Positions 20,501-35,500 of a stretch of DNA of 64,000 nt are shown one piece after another. The position numbers were made by a program, and so were the translations under genes. This DNA comes from Leptasterias polaris (taxonomy: Eukaryota; Echinodermata; Asteroidea; Forcipulatida; Asteriidae), in the NCBI GenBank assembly GCA_037783415.1, contig JAZGTN010000213.1:62001-126000 (forward strand), read 5' to 3'. The notes beneath the pieces are model-generated. The model worked only from the letters and a program-made list of their open reading frames with translations. It was not told the DNA's origin and searched no databases. Numbering within the stretch: the stretch's first letter is position 1; each line of letters begins with the position of its first letter.

Positions 20501-23500
20501 TGCGTTAATAATTTGAGCGCTTGACGCGCCTGCAAGCCAAAATGCGATTTGCCCGTAAAGATGGCGTCTACTGGGAACTATCTATAAAACTACATATTTG
20601 GTTTGCGGTAACACCATATGGTAAATTTACCTGGGTTCTCCCAGGATTTTTCAAAACTGTGTGGCGGCATTCTCAACGCAAATTTTTGAAGTTTTGTCTC
20701 AGTGCGTTGAATTGAAACAAGATCCTCTGAATGTTTTTACCTATTGTTCATCTTTGGTTTTAAAGCCTTTCTGTGCAATCTGGGGCATCCTAAATGGTGT
20801 CATCTTGATGACTTTTGTGAATTTGATCTGAAGCCCCCCCCCCCCCCCCCCCAATCAGCCCTGATTCGAATGTATCAGCCTCATACGCTAGCTTCACATG
20901 GGGAAGACCCTGTCTACTTCGCTGTGTAGATTCTTCTTTTAAGAAAGTCTCGCTGTTATTCTACTGCAGCGGAATAGGTTTCAGAATTCGACGGGTATTT
21001 TTAGTTCTGAAAATGAACTTTACTGCTCATTAATTCCTTCTTATAAAATAAAGTAGAGCAGTTCTTTTCAGAACTAAGTTCTTTTCAGAACCAAGAAGAT
21101 ACCCATATTCCGAATTCTATAGAAAAACAGATACAACATGAACAGTGGCCATGTAGAATAACTGTGTATAGAATAACAGATACAACATGAACAGTGGCAT
21201 GTAGAATAACTGTGTATAGAATAACAGATACAACATGAACAGTGGCCATGTAGAATAACTGTGTATAGAAAAACTGTGTATTATTTATATTATGATGATG
21301 ATGTAGCAAACAGTGTACTCACTTATTGAAGCGTTCCATCTCTTGAACCAGCACAGTGTTCATACTTTCGTTATATACCACCGGGAACTTCTTCAAGGCT
21401 TCCTCCAGATCATAGTCTTTGGGCAACTAAAAAAACAAGTCAAAAAACAAAAACAAAAGTCAACTAAAATTTGGGCAAGAGACAAACTTTTACATAGACC
21501 TTAAAAAATGAGTTTCATGACGCATGACTGGAAGTAATCAACGAGATAAATGAATCGGTTTTACCCTGGAAAGCTTGCTTTTTACTTTTAGAACTGTATG
21601 ACAGAACCAAATAGAAAAAGAAAAATTGCCTACATTTCACAAGTCAAAACAATAATCCATTATTATCATACAAATATTGTGTGCATTGTCACAGAATATA
21701 ATCACTCGGTGAAATCTGGACTATTCCATTTCAAAAGGCAAAGATGAGTGAAATGGAACAGCCGGATTTCAACGACTAATTCAATTCTGCAATTGAAGAG
21801 CATCCAATATTTGTTTCATATAACTCACACATAAATGCTTTTCATTTTAAACTGTTTTCACAATGAACACAAAACAGACACGGAAAGTCCACCACTCCAT
21901 AGGTAGAACACCAATGTCATCCGCCGTGACACAACCTTGCCTTGTTTACACAAACGGCCAGGGAAGTTTAGGACCTCTGCCTTTAAACATAGCATTAGAC
22001 ACTCTGGGCCTCTCCACTGGAATGAATTACCTGTTAGTTTAAGGAATAGTCGGAGTCTATTTAGTTTTCAACGCAATCTTAAGTCATACGTTCTTCAAAA
22101 TTCTTTTTTCCCGTAATCTTGTTTTCATTTTCTTTCTTACTTGAGTGTAGGACCAAACCAATGGAATGTTGTGTGTCTTTGTTGTCCTGGTCTTTGTTGG
22201 TTTTGTGTGTTGTGCTTTGTCTGTTTTGTCTGTATTAACTCTATTGTGATTGTTTCTTTGAGGTTTTTTGAGGTATATGGGCACTCCCTAACACAAGCTG
22301 TGCTTATTTGGCTGTGCCCCCAATTCCTAAAAATAATGCTTGTATCACTTTGCTTACGTGTATTCATGTTGATTGAGGAATTTGGAAATAAATGTTGCTA
22401 TGAATGAATGAAAAAAGGATTATTTTGGTTTCATGGGTTTGTTATGTCATGTATTATGGTTGATCACAAACATTAAAGGGACATGTTGCCTCGGATTGTG
22501 GAGTCAAAATTTGGCTCTTCAAAATGGCAGGCTGTGTTAGTTCACTAAGTGAAAGGAAAACCACGCAATTTCGAGGCATACTTGTGTGGATCATTATATT
22601 CAACTTTTAAAACATCTTTCTAACCACATGCATTTCATAACAAACAGTTTCAAATGCTTTTCATAGACCAACTCGCCCAATACGAGGCAACATGTCCCTT
22701 TAACAGTGTCTGTGACTATTTTGTCAGCTCTACCAATCCGGTACAGCATCTTAAATCATCCCGGGACACCCCAAGGGCTTAAATGTAAAGAAGAAAAAAT
22801 CATACCTTGGAGAGGATGTCCTGTGCAATCTCAAAGAGAACATCGTCCGTCTTTCCTCCTCCGGCACTGACCCTGCCTCCTTGAGTCAGTAAGATGGAAT
22901 CAATAATCTGTTTGGTTTCTTGCAGTGACTTGGAGATGTCCACGTTCTCATGCATGCCAAAGATCTCCGGTTCCTGTACTGTGGGCATGCTCTGTGACAA
23001 AATGCAACATGAGATTAATGTATATTCATAAATACCTGATTGACTCTGATTGGTCAAAAGATCACATGGCTACGTTTAAACGTGTGATATATAATCACGA
23101 TGAGGAGTGTTTATACATACTCAGGATTTTGAGACAAAAAGAGGGCGATATCAGATGATTGCGCAGGCGCGCAAATTTCACTGTCCGATTTAATTTGGTA
23201 GGGTAAGTATTTGGCTTCCGCAAGTTTGAAACTTAGGTGCGATAGTTTGCTAAGCAAGCAAATTCGAAACTGGCACGAGGAGCTACTAAGTGCTCACCAT
23301 GGACAGAATTCACTGCAGAGTCGAGGCGAGCTGAGGCTAAACTGTCAGATTTGTTCTCAACTTTTTGGACAATTTTGGAAAGGTATTTATGAATGGGAAT
23401 AAGAGTGGTGACCCAGTCTTAAACGGTTATTTAAAACCTTGCGGGGTCATGGCCATGAGATAAAGAACCTCACCTTCCGACCTCGGGATTTACAACAATT

Positions 23501-26500
23501 TCAGTTTAAAAAATTTGCCCAATTTTTCCAGGTTTGATGGGCAAAAAATCAAACTCCCTGAAAAAAAAGGAAACCAAAGCTTCAAGACTAAAACTCCATA
23601 TCGTCTCCCAAACTACCCCGTTTACCCAACACCCTACCCCTGTCCTTTTTATCCAATCCTCCTACCTTAATAAACTCCAAGTACTCCTCATAGGTCCCCC
23701 TAGGAGGGGGGTAGTAGTTCCCGCTGGGTGAGAACTTATGCTTCGGGTCATGGACAACCTTGGGCAAGATGAAATCCGCCAGGATGGTCAGGAGGCAGCG
23801 TCTGTCGCGGTCATCCGTCACACGGCCGCCATAGTTACACTCGCCGGTCAGGTAGGTGATGGCATCATACTGGACGTCATCATAGTCATTGACGAACATC
23901 TGAGGGGTGATCAATGTCACAAAAATGTTAAATTTAATTTTGTTTATTAATTTTGTGTATGCAAGTTCGTCCACAACAAGGTAAAAAGCCACTCTTGGTA
24001 AGGGGCTACAAGAAGAAAACATTTAAGATTAAATTAACTCAGGGGAGCTGACGGTAGGAATTGACATTCTTCTTAAAACAGTCTAGATTGTAGGATGGAG
24101 GGAAACATGCACCAGGCAAGGAGTTCCAAAGAGATGCAGTACGTGGAATAAAGCTGTTGGAATGGCTCTTTGTTCTACATCTCAACAAAACATTAGTGTG
24201 TGGGTGAGAACAGGCAGGAAGCCTGGTTTCCACTCAAGCATCCGGACAGGAGGAACCAGGTCAGACACACTGGTGACACATTTACCATGAAAATATATGC
24301 AGAAAAGTCAAGACGCTGGCTACAGTGGGAAAGAGGTTGTAATGTGGATCCATCCTAACCCTTCACCAGCAACATTAACAATACGCTTCTGCACTGTCTA
24401 AAAAAGATAAATGACAGGCAGAAGAATTAAATTTCGAGAATTAAATTTCAATCGTGGATTTTCGGAGGGCACAGCTATTGGATCCTTACTCAACAGAGTT
24501 ACTCCTACAGTTTGTACCCCTGCACCGCCTCATCATGTTGGAATTTCTTACCTTGATACTGCTTCTCTGCAATCTACAACCTTACACAATTCATCACTGT
24601 TTCTTCAACCTTACACATTTCCTCAATGTTTCCACAAAGTGACACATATAAAAGAGAACCTCCCTTCTTGGTTTCATGAACTGCTGTACCGTTTCATTTA
24701 TTTATTTGTTTGTTCAAACTGTAGATGAATCGCCTCCAGACCTTTCAACTACATGGTCTGAACATCCAAGAAAGAAATGAATAACAACTTTTTGTCTTTA
24801 CCTTCTCCTTTTTCCACAGCTATACCCAATTATAGTATGTCTCATTCACTAATGATTTTGTTCTCCCTCTTCCAACCTTTGATTTTGTCATCTGTGTTTC
24901 CAACCTCAAACCAACTCCTTCCCTCTACCCTGCCCCATTGTTCATCCTTTGCTTTTTCTTAGTGCGTTCTGCCTCTCTCTCTTTTCATTTCTTTCCACTT
25001 GAATGCTTCTGTTACACCAGTATACCTGTTTATGTGTGTTGTGTTGTCATTTAGCCTTCGAGAGAAACTCTGCCAGGATCAAAACGTCAGGCCAGTATTT
25101 TTTCCATCAAAAGAATTTGTTAACACGAGGGTTAGGAGAACTCCTTACCTGTAACTGCCTGATGCTAATGCGGAGATCGGACTCGTTGAAACCATAAGGG
25201 ATATTCCAACCCAACGGACCGAACTTCCTCCTCTCCTGAACCAGAGCATGGAAGAAACACATCCCAAACAGCAGCTTCTCCCACGCCTGAATAATGAATA
25301 AAAAATAGTAACCCACATAAGTACTCTTGATAGAGTGGGCTCGGATTAAAGGTTATACAGAATTGGTCAGGGGGAAAACAATTTTTATATTTTTTTATTA
25401 AGTTCATAATAAAACAATTTGTTTTCCTGCGAAATATTTCCCTCTGAAATGAAGTCATTTCAGAGTCTTTTTTAAATGTTTGTAAGAATGCATTTAGTTT
25501 GGCCTAAGGGCTACAATTTGTGTTTGTTTAAAAAAAAGTCATATTTAAGAAAACTGTGTATGAAAACCTATTAAAAAACCTTGCAGCAGCTGATTTTGGT
25601 TGTTACAACCAAACTTAAGCTTCCTTTCTTTTGTGTGGTATCGTCAGTTCTAATAAAAACAATTTCAGAAACGTCCATTACAAAGTCAGGTCAAACTACT
25701 GTATCTCGCTTAAAATATTGCAAATGTACGCACAAAACCAACAGGCGCTGAGACACATCTCCGCACGAAGCGTCTTTTGTGCGAGATGCAACGAAAACAA
25801 GATACAACAATCTTGCACTGACATGATAATATGACTTAATCAAAAGAAGAGAAAAGGAAATGGAATTTCGAAAGAGGTATACTCACATTCTCTTTGCCAG
25901 GGCAAGATGCATAGAATTCCCCATCGCTGATTGGATCGCTGATGTAAGATTGAAGCATGTTCATCCTCAAGCCGGTTGGAGGCTCGTTGGTCATCTTCAC
26001 CCCATTCTGGAGAACGGTCACCGGAAACTACGAGGAAGAAAAAAAATAAATCAAAAAATCAATTCAATTCAAAAGAACCTTTCTTTCAACATTTGCACAT
26101 GGAGGCATCATCCTAAAAGCCGAAGCTTGTGATGGATGTGCCCGTTACAACAATACAAAACAAAACAAGATAAACAACACTAATTGTAGAATTAAGAAAT
26201 AATAACAGTAATTAAATACACAACAGTTAAACAAAGTACACAGAGAGACAAACAACTCCAATTATAGAATTAATCAATAATAAATAATGGCAATAATTAA
26301 ATGAATATCTGTAGAACAATAGATAATATAAAACTAACGGCTAAACCAACAAACAAAATAAAACATCAATTACTTTGAGACTTTAGTAGAAATGTTTTTA
26401 GTTTGTATTTAAATGTAGTACATGAATCAAAACAACATTCATTCGATGAGGAAAACGAATTTGGCAAATTTCTAGAGCTGCATAGAAAAAGCAAGGGATG

Positions 26501-29500
26501 AACAATGAAGTCGGAGACAAAGGGGTTGGGGGTTGGGGTAGAGAGAAGAAGAAGGTTTATTCACAAGAGGTTAGAACAAGAAAAGACAAAATATCAAGTT
26601 GTCCCAACTCTCTCACTACTCAACTCTGGTCTGGAGGTGCCTTATCCACAGTTTAAATTTAATAAATGAATAAATAAATAAATGAAATGGTGCAATAGTT
26701 GTTGATGACACCACGAGGGGGGTTCTCTTTTACATACCTTGTCTGACGGGTAGCTGGTCAGCCAGAGTCTGAAGTCACCAGTCACAGTCTCCGGTGTGAA
26801 CTCCTCGCAGAGTTTCTCCAGTGCAGTCATCCAAGAGACAGCTAAGTGACAGTTCTGAAGCACTACCCAGGTTCCTTCCTGCCTGGCTGCTTGAATCAGC
26901 TTGGCTGCTACGGGACCCTGTTGTACAATACATTACAACAAACCAACAATCGTTAATTTCATTCAAGAAGAATTTAAAATTTTGCATTTTGAAAATATGA
27001 TCAATTGAGGTTTGCGGCGAGTGGCGACACCATGTGATAAATCTCTCTTATGAGCTCCTGAAGACACACTAATCGAAACGTTGAGTTTTTAAACCACTGG
27101 TTCTTCTCAGAACCACCACAGCTCACAAGAGAGATTTATATCATGTCTCCGCAAACCTCACTTGAATTTCATTAAAAATTTATCTTGAATTTTACAATCA
27201 ATTTCTAAGAAAAAAAGGGTTAGTAATTTTTTTTTCTTACAATAAGAAAGCTTTTTATGTTATGGACTGATAGTTGTCCTTACTTGTTCCTGTCAGAACG
27301 AAATAACATTTAATTTTGTTAAAAACAAAAACTTAACCACAAATTTTACAGTGTATTAAAAAAGAAAAGGTTTGTTCATTTTTTACAAATACAACAAAAA
27401 CCAACACTAAACAATTATTTTATTCTACTTTTTATATATATATTTTTTTACAAAGAATGCTTTTAAGTCATCAGGGGTGAGAGTCACTGCTGGAGTAAAA
27501 TCTGAAACTAGTATCCAGATCTTAGGAGGTATATTGAAATGATGGCATTTCTACCATTTGATAACCCCTTTTGATTCCTAGGAGCTTTTGGGAACAGTGT
27601 CCTCAGTGCTGGAGAAGTAGATCAAAGAGCATGACTTATTTTATTTGAAGAAAAATACAGCATTCTTTGTTTACCAGGCAGACTTTAAAAAGTCTGAATT
27701 CAGATAAAAGTCTGACATTTCTCATCCCTGGATAGCTGTCCTGATTTGTTCCTAACGGCAGAGAAATAAATTTTGTAACAATAAAAAAACAATCTCTTGA
27801 ATTTTAATCTCACAGCCTAAATAAATGTGTGCATCAACATAGGACTAGACAGCTTACTTGGTAGAGCGCCGGCACGTTAATCTGGAGGTCGCAGGGTCAA
27901 GTCTCGCTCTAGTCAATGTTTCTTTCTTCAACCCAAAATTGTTTCAAAAAAGGAATGTTTTGAGAACTTACTTGTCCCTGTCCCAGCGAGATAGCATTGA
28001 ATTTCTCTCCACTGAAACCCTTATCACCGGCAAACTTGAGCAGGGCAGCCATGGGATCAGCCCCAGGGGACAGGACAAAGATGAGAGGGGCACAGGAGTG
28101 GGAGTCCACAAAGCTCTTAGCCAGATCAAACGGTGGCGGCTGGACAAACTTCTGACCGAGCTTGCTGATGACAAAGTCGGTGACAAGTGGGCCAACCTGT
28201 TAAGACATAAGATGAGTAAGCTGATATTAAACAGTTGCCAAGCAAAATTATTTATAATAAGGGAATCAAAGTGCAATGAAAAGGTTTGAAACTGCTTGTT
28301 TAAACATGCTGAGTCCTGGTTCTTGATAATTTTACCGAGACGAAGTTATCTCGAGAACCAGGCCTCAAACATTTTTATACAGAATGCAAATCAGTTTACC
28401 TTATCTGGCCTGAGACACCTGATAACAATAGCCTTCTGGAAGTCAGAGAGCTTCTTATTCCAGGGGGAGGGGAAGGTCTCCTTGTGTGGCTCCTTGTTGT
28501 TATACAGTGTTCGCCACTCTTCTAGGTGGTCTTGGAAGTGGTCCCTGTGGAAATGCAACAGCAGAAGAAAGTATAAATGAGTGTTAGGAACGTTACGTTG
28601 ATCTTGCACTGTGAAGCAGATACACAAACTGATCGAAGCTTGATTTGTTTTGGGGAATTTTAAAGTAGTAGCCATTCGTTGTTGGGGATGCTGTCCCCGT
28701 TGGGACTGACCAATGCACAAAGGAGGGAGCAAAATGATTTGGTCCTTGGTTAACATTAGTCATATATAGGATGCATATGAGTGCATTGTCCCAGAATATA
28801 ATCACTAGGTGAAATCTGGACTATTCCATTTCACGAGACGAAGCCAGATTTCACCAAAAGATTATATTCTGTGACAATGCACAAACAAAATGCCTTAAAT
28901 TGTTGTTTTACATAACACACACATAGGTCCTGGGCATTTAAATTTGTTTCATAATAAAACACAGAATAGATACAGAGACTCGTCAACCCAACACTCTGAA
29001 AATTCTAAAAAATAAAAATGTTAAACCACTTGGACCCCTGGCACGACCTTGACTCGTTGACACGAATTGGCCTTTAACTATCCAATTACACCGAGTATAT
29101 TAAATTGTGGAGCGTTGCGGCAGTATACATGGCAAAATAAGTCATGACACGTTCCCACACTCAAATGACAAGGATCTCTGTGTGTGGTATAACAAACCAT
29201 TTACGTAACTGGATGACGTCAGTTTTATGATTTTTCTTGAGTGAAAAAGAGACAAACCAACAGCAAAGTACACCAATGTTTGAGCGTGAAACCAGGTTTT
29301 TTGCTTGGTCTCACCCATACACTTTTACTTTACTGAGATGTAGAACAAAGAACCATTCTGAAAATTATTCCATGTACTGCATCTCTTTGGAACTCCTTGC
29401 CTGGTGAATGTTTCCCTCCATCCTACAATCTAGACTGTTTTAAGAGGAATATCAATTCCTACCTTCAGAGTTATTTACATTTTAAATGTTTTCTGCTTGT

Positions 29501-32500
29501 AGCCCCTTATCCAAGGGTGGCTTTTAGCCTTGTTTGGGTGAACTTGGAGCAACAAAAAGAAAGAAAAAATTAGAAGAAGATAGTACCTGAACCCTTTGAA
29601 GGCAGGTCTGTCACACATTCTGCATATCTCATCCCAGCTCCGATCAGAGAGCCATGAGGAGTCCGGGTTCTCCAGTTTGTTCTCCAGACCAACGCCGCCG
29701 GTCAGGAAGAACATAAACTCCTCCTGGTCCATCTCCTTCTTATCCCTGTTGTTGAGGATCGGGAAGGGGGGAAGAAAGAAATGTTTTAATATTTGAATAA
29801 TTTAGTGATAGCACTCATACAAATGGTGGATACAGGAAAAAAAATACTTGGCAGACCTAAAAACAAAATAAAAACAGTGGACTCCAAGTAAACGCTCTAA
29901 AAATTAATGAACATAAAAACTTACTTGATGAGAAGTACTGCAGCTGTTGAAAGTATAAACTGTGTTAAGGAAGGAGTCCTTTTGAAGTATGGTTTGGATA
30001 ATGTTTCAACCCAAAATATTTGAATCTGAGAAATGGTTCATGCATAAATCGTTTCTCAGATTTCCGTGGGTTGGTGTCCATTCACGAATGCTGTAGCCAG
30101 AGATGCGGTTGATACCCAATGTCACCTCCCTGACTGTGGATGGATTCCACGTTCTTGTGAAAATAACTTGAACGCTTTGAGCTGTTTTCTCAGCAAGTAG
30201 ACACTGTATTCAGCTGAAACTTATATGACTTTTATTGTATCTTTCTTCATAATTTTGCCTATAAATCAGCATTACGTTGACATAAACAATCTATGAGCCT
30301 ACTTTCAAAAGTTGAAGTAAATTTGGGGGGCCATTAACTTCCAATATAGATTTATTTGTGGACTGTGATATCACTTTTCTGTATTTTTTTCGCAAGGTTA
30401 CTTTTTATCCAGTTAAAAGACTAACAGCTGTTTTGTGCTATAACTTAGCTTGGAAATTTATACAACTTCATGGAACAAGGTACACAAAAACCAATGCAAA
30501 ATGTCCCAACACCACAACCAAATGAAACCCACAACCAAATGCTATCAGGGGCTTTTTCCAAAACCTCGGCTTAGGTCAGAAATCCATATGTCTGTCATGT
30601 GTTATGCGTAAAGGCATGCTGCACAATACATAAACATGAAAATACACACAATTCCATGAATCTGTATTGGGTACTGCGTTATCCGTAAAACTATTGTGCA
30701 TTGCTTGGCGTGTATTTTCAATTTTAAGGATTGCGCACAATGCATTACACACAACGCTTCACTGACACTTTGATTTTAGACGTTCAGCTCAGTCTCCAGC
30801 TCTGGGCTCCATTTAATATTGGAAAAATTGTGCGGGATGCCCTCTGCTCCAAAAGTGTTGACGAAGCCGAGCCGGAGCCCAAGTTGAATTCTGAAAAAAG
30901 GTCCCTAATCAGGTCACAAGACAAGCACAGAGCTTCAAAATTCTTTTGCACATATACATGTTTGCCAATCATCATACTGCTAAAGTATACTGCAGTTTTT
31001 CTCAGCGGATATGTAAGAAACAATGATTTTTTTTTTTTGCTATGAAATGTGTATTTGAGCACCAGATCCAAATTCCAGAGCACATTGTTACAAAGGCAAT
31101 CATCCGATAGCACCCTCTTTTGACTCAATAACATTACGGGAATGCTCCATTAAAGCCTTTCCGAGTTTGAGGCCTCAAACTCAGAATTCCACATCCTTTT
31201 TAATTTGATCTACTTGTGCCAAAATACTTATCAGGTGCTTATCGGATTAGTAAGTTAATCCTCCAGAAGCAATGGATCACTAGCTGGCTGGGAGTTCGTA
31301 AATCATAAATATCATACAGAAGACTGTTTTATTCTTCAGTCAAATTCTAACAAATTGTTAATATGTACAAAAAGTTATCATAGTTTCATTTTTCAATGAT
31401 GAAAAAGGAGTAAGTACGACCTGAGAACCGGTCTTGTACGTCGCTTGCGCTGCCATCGAAAAGGCCATGGTGCGTGCGCATTGATATGTATTGAATGGAA
31501 AATGAACCCAATTCGTTTTGATTCGTGTCAAGTAATGATGATTGTAACTTTTATAAAGAAACTGAGTAAAGATATTCAGTTGATTTTCTTATGCCAATTT
31601 GTATTTGTTTATTTATTTATTTTTAACCGCATAAAGAAACAGGCATTCGCGCAATGGTACACGGCACTATTTTTTCTCTGTCATAGTTCTATCATAGAGG
31701 TTCTATTTACACGCCGCGCACGTCACATGTAAACCCATTGGCGGAAGGCACCGAATGTAAACTGCCTCGATCGGGCTGTGTGCGAAAGCTTTTTACCACG
31801 TAGCCAGCTGCACTGCATCTTCTGTGATCGATGAAGAGGGTGCACACCTGGAATTTCATGGTGGCCACGGCGGCAGTAGTTGCCCTTGAGTTTTGGAAGA
31901 TAAATACATGAACTAGCCTACCTTGTTGGGCTGTTAAGGCTCTCTTTTAAAAGATCTGTATAACGTGGAGGAAGCTTGGGTCCATGGTCTTTATATTCGC
32001 CATGACCCCACCAAAGTTGAAAACGCTTAGTTTTTCAAATCAAAGTGTGCAGGACGTACGTTTTTCCCAAATTTCGTACGGGTTTTCATTAAAAATACGG
32101 ATGTCAAGTTTTTCCCCCAAAATACGGTTTTCTAAATTTAACAAAGTGTTAAATGTTCTACTTCTATTTACCTGCAAATTTTACGTAATTCTTTGGTTAG
32201 TAAAGTTTGTTTAGTTTGTTTTATCATGAATAATCCACCGCTACACACATACGACGACCAGCGAAAATACCCGCATGCATATTTTTTCCCCATGATGAAC
32301 GTAGACAAGGCGTGAGTAACCTCGTTCATCCGGGAAAAAAAAAATCAACTACCCACATTTTGCAATGGTTTCCAGTCGTGCTGATCGTAGCTTTACGCTT
32401 GACATAACATGATACCAGTTTTGCAATGGTTTCCAGTCATGCTGGTCATAGCTTTATGCTTGATATGACATGATACCAGTTTCATACCTGACACTGTCGC

Positions 32501-35500
32501 GTACCCCATTCTATACCGTTAACATACAATGGAAAAATGAAACGACAGACTAAAAACTATTCCATGTGTCTATTGTGTGTTGCGTTGGTGGTTCTTGTGT
32601 TTTGTTTTCATGTTTGACGACGGCAGCAGGGGCAGTAAGGCACACTTTTTTGATGAAAATGCAAGCAGGCACCCACGGCCTACAACAGGCCATGAATGAT
32701 ACCAGCAAATTGTGGCCGATACGCGGAAAAAAGAAAACAAAAAACATGTTTGGTAAGGACAACAAATTGCTGGCTGGCACCGCACAAAGGCAAAGCATAG
32801 CGTGTCTGTTTCACATGTTGGATGGATGGAGAACACTACAAAAATACAATGGACTGCATGCTCCATCCCCAAGCTTCACTGGTTAAAAGTAGTACCAGCT
32901 TCATACACCTCTAAGTCCAGTTAATGGGATTAAAAGTCCATGGTTGTTGAAGGGATTATAGAAGATAAGAGGTGGAAGTAGGTAAACATTGAAAAGGATG
33001 TGCTTTCTTTAATGGAGCTTTCCTGTAATGAAAGTCAGCTCATGTATAATCACTTCTAACTGTGTTTTTAGCACACAATTAAACACAGCCACATGACCCC
33101 CTCTAGACCAATCAGAATGGATAAACTTTCCCAGGTATTTATGAATGCCTTTTTAAGGTCGCATACAGCAGATAATAACCCACAGTATTTTTGTGTGAAC
33201 TGCTGTCGAGAAAAAACCTGATTGAATACATGATAGTACGGCAATGTTCGCATCAAACGATATTGGCTATGACTGAGGCTGTTGGCTTCAGCGATCAGGC
33301 CATAACAACAGCCGAAGTTGCAAATTCGGACACGGCTTATTAAACACTCCACTATAGTATGAAACACCATGAGAAGTTTAACAATAAAAATAATTTGCGG
33401 TTTGCGGTTTGCAATTTGCGGTTTGCTGTTTGCGGTTGAATGGCTTCTGACTGGCACCCACCGAACAAGGATATTGACAAAATGGGGAGACCGCCATCAT
33501 AGGGCTAGATAGCTCAGTTGGTAGAGCGCCGGCACGTCGGTCCGGAGGTCGTTGGTTCAAATCCCGCTCTAGTCAATTTGTCCTTGTTCAACCCAAAATC
33601 ATTTAAAATTTACCCAGTCAGTTTCCCTTGTGGTTTATTATTTGATAATAAAAAAAATAATAATAACTAGTTTTTATATAGAGCATCTCAAAGCACATAT
33701 TATTATTTCTTTCCAGACAGGTTTTTGAAGATTATGAATTATGAGACCCATTATTGTAACACCTTTTGAGGGTTAACAAGGTGCTGCAGTGCATTCAGCA
33801 GCCACTGCCAGACACACCGGGGAAAACCCCTTCTCTTAGCGATAAGTGTAACTGGGTTCTTTTATGTGCATTAAACAACACACAGGACCAAAGGCTTTAC
33901 AACCCATCCAAAGGGCGAAGTAATATTAGTCAAGTGTCTTGCTCAAGGACACAAGTGTCAAGACCAGGACTCAAACCCACACTCTGCTGATCAGAAACAC
34001 CAAATTACTGGCGAAAATAAATAAAATGAATAAGAAATGTGAGTATGAAAACAAACATGTTGTTAGTTGCGTTGAAGAAAAAAATAAATAATGCACACTG
34101 AAGAAAACTACAAGAAATATGGCAACTTACGCATGCTGTTCACCTTCCGCACTGTGTGGTATAGTAGAAGTGATGATGAAGAAAGATATAAAGAAATAAA
34201 GCATGCACAGAGAAATGCCATTGGTGAAATTAATATACATGCTTATGAATATTCATAGACAAAATAAATCGACATGCTAGTTTTGGGACAATTAATTTAC
34301 ATGCTCATGGATATCCATTAGTAGAATTAACATGCAAGGTTTTTATCGGGGGAAATTTGCATCATGCTCTTGAATATTCATTTGGCAGAAATGAAGGAAT
34401 TTGAAGGTATGGATATGGAGGATATGCAATTGGTATGTGATGACAGGTAATGATACCAATTGTGATAGGTCATGTATATTTATGAAGTGGCATAGATGGA
34501 AATGCAAATTTGCATATTCATGACCTATATGAATATTTCAAGATGTGGGATAATGATAATGAGGGGAGGGGGCGGGTGAGGAGGGGGGGGGGGTGTATAA
34601 GGGCTTGTTATAATTAATAATAAGATTTACGAATCTTTTTTCACTTTTAGATTTTTTTCTTTTTCTTCTGCAGATGAAGTTAAAAACATGCCATCTGATT
34701 CGATTCATTTTATGATTTCGAATGAAAGAAACTAACAAAATAAATGTTTAATAGATATTAATTTTGTTTTGTTAATTTTTTTTTGTTCTTTTAAAAAAAA
34801 ATTTAAATAAATGTTGTCATCCAAAGTTTTAGATCTTGTTGAACACACATTTATAAAAATGAAAGAGACATTGGAAAAGTAGCATTATAAATTGATAAAG
34901 TTGCATCCTAATTCAATTTTTAAAACTTAGTTAAATATCAATAATAGACCTTATGCATTGACGTCACCAAGCCGCCATCTTAGAGGTAAACTGATGATGA
35001 AACAATGGAAACGCGCTGATTTGTACGCGCGGCGCACAGGACTGGCCAATGAACATCTTCCTTTTGACCTCTAGGTGAGGGCGCCCTACTCAAATGACGT
35101 CATATGCATAAGGTCTATTGAATATGGAGGATGGATTCAGATCTACAACTATGGTGCGTGCAATTTCTGGATACGTGCAACTGTCTACCTAAAGAATACC
35201 TTTCCGATCTTTCAAGAAACAAATGTTCACTTACATGAGGATGTTGGTGCACAGTATGAAAGAGAAGAGAAGTTTGTCCTTCTCAAAGAGCGATCGGCAG
35301 ACGTTGCAGTACAGGTTATAGGTGAAGTGGTCTGACAGGTAGCGTAGCCTCTTCTCAAGAATCTTGGACTTGTTACTGGAGATCAAAAGTAGAGTTATAG
35401 TACATGAACACATGAGAACCTTTCAAGAAATGGCCTTGATGCGAGTCTACTCATACCCCTGTACCTGACAAACTGATTTTGGGTTGCCCCTTTGTTTATT

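Noticed and set aside
23588..24022. Full 144-codon - strand frame as one coding unit
   Set aside because: Only 23666-23899 is dynein exon w36; both ends of the frame read through intron beyond clear splice sites.
30731..31134. Overlapping 104- and 116-codon frames on both strands
   Set aside because: No recognisable family, low-complexity run at one end, and inside the long dynein intron with no splice-compatible role.
32550..32886. Three overlapping frames of 82-106 codons
   Set aside because: Opposite-strand shadows of each other with no domain resemblance; codon use unconvincing.
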